A stretch of 64,000 bases of DNA from Patiriisocius sp047731265. GTDB taxonomy: Bacteria > Bacteroidota > Bacteroidia > Flavobacteriales > Flavobacteriaceae. The stretch's first letter is position 1; each line of letters starts with the position of its first letter. Below the pieces are notes generated by a model. It was given only the letters and a program-made list of their open reading frames with translations. It made no database searches and was not told the origin of the DNA. Below, one piece after another: positions 63,982 through 64,000 of the stretch. The translations under genes were made by a program, and so were the position numbers. The stretch is taken from assembly GCF_047731265.1 (NCBI RefSeq), contig NZ_CP159835.1, positions 2,356,001 through 2,420,000 of the forward strand, given 5' to 3'.

Positions 63982-64000
63982 TTATTTATGAATTTAATTA

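Noticed and set aside
57117..64000. Repetitive region considered as a CRISPR or satellite array
   Set aside because: The repeat unit is a whole gene plus spacer (about 1.3 kb); there are no short direct repeats with regular unique spacers.

Overview
The window is a low-GC chromosomal segment from a member of the Bacteroidota, most likely family Flavobacteriaceae. Supporting signs are two type IX secretion (T9SS) C-terminal sorting domains plus a third in a decayed gene, Bacteroidota promoters of the TTTG/TAnnTTTG type lying almost on the start codons, a VIT/TonB-plug protein, a DUF6090 relic, and a menaquinone cluster of flavobacterial type. I see no rRNA, tRNA or CRISPR array.

Layout. 0-11.7 kb is mostly housekeeping: the end of yidC, a MORN-like protein, proC, mnmA, a secreted subtilase, a nitronate monooxygenase-like gene, a single-repeat DUF1456 protein, sucC, a TerB-like protein, a possible structured ncRNA, a RluF-type pseudouridine synthase and DoxX. 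At 11.9-15.8 kb lie a large T9SS-exported propeller protein and the relic of another exported protein. 16-24.7 kb is a menaquinone neighbourhood (menA, an MBL-fold hydrolase, menC, a CPBP protease, menE). It is interrupted by a cassette-like alpha/beta hydrolase plus TetR pair that appears to have split a carbonic anhydrase gene. 24.8-36.9 kb holds cell-envelope and hydrolytic genes and more relics. 37-38.7 kb is a graveyard with a decayed group II intron and a DUF6090 pseudogene.

38.9-50.5 kb (minus strand) is a long operon for Fe-S cluster assembly: sufB, sufC, sufD, mrp, DUF59, a small protein, bacilliredoxin, an Rrf2 regulator, ferredoxin, WD40, lipA (broken), OsmC, RicT-like, sufS (broken) and sufE. 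Two near-identical 18-bp operator-like sequences overlap or flank its promoter. An aconitase (itself an Fe-S enzyme) and an unrecognised gene follow. 54.4-57 kb contains gene relics and small genes (Bor-like lipoprotein, MarC) separated by conserved intergenic repeats that look like cassette boundaries.

57.1-64 kb is the most striking part. Five tandem paralogues encode secreted proteins with a nearly constant N-terminal half and a C-type-lectin-like (DUF1566/Fib_succ_major-like) C-terminus. In the last ~43 codons the five copies differ almost entirely at codon positions 1 and 2, while the third base stays a fixed C or T in 16 columns. This NNY pattern is what adenine mutagenesis of AAY codons by a diversity-generating retroelement (DGR) produces. 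A short hairpin with a pairing-preserving change lies just after the stop codons, as at known DGR targets. No reverse transcriptase or template repeat is visible, so they would have to lie beyond position 64000 or elsewhere. One copy carries three 93-residue FN3 repeats that lengthen the stalk.
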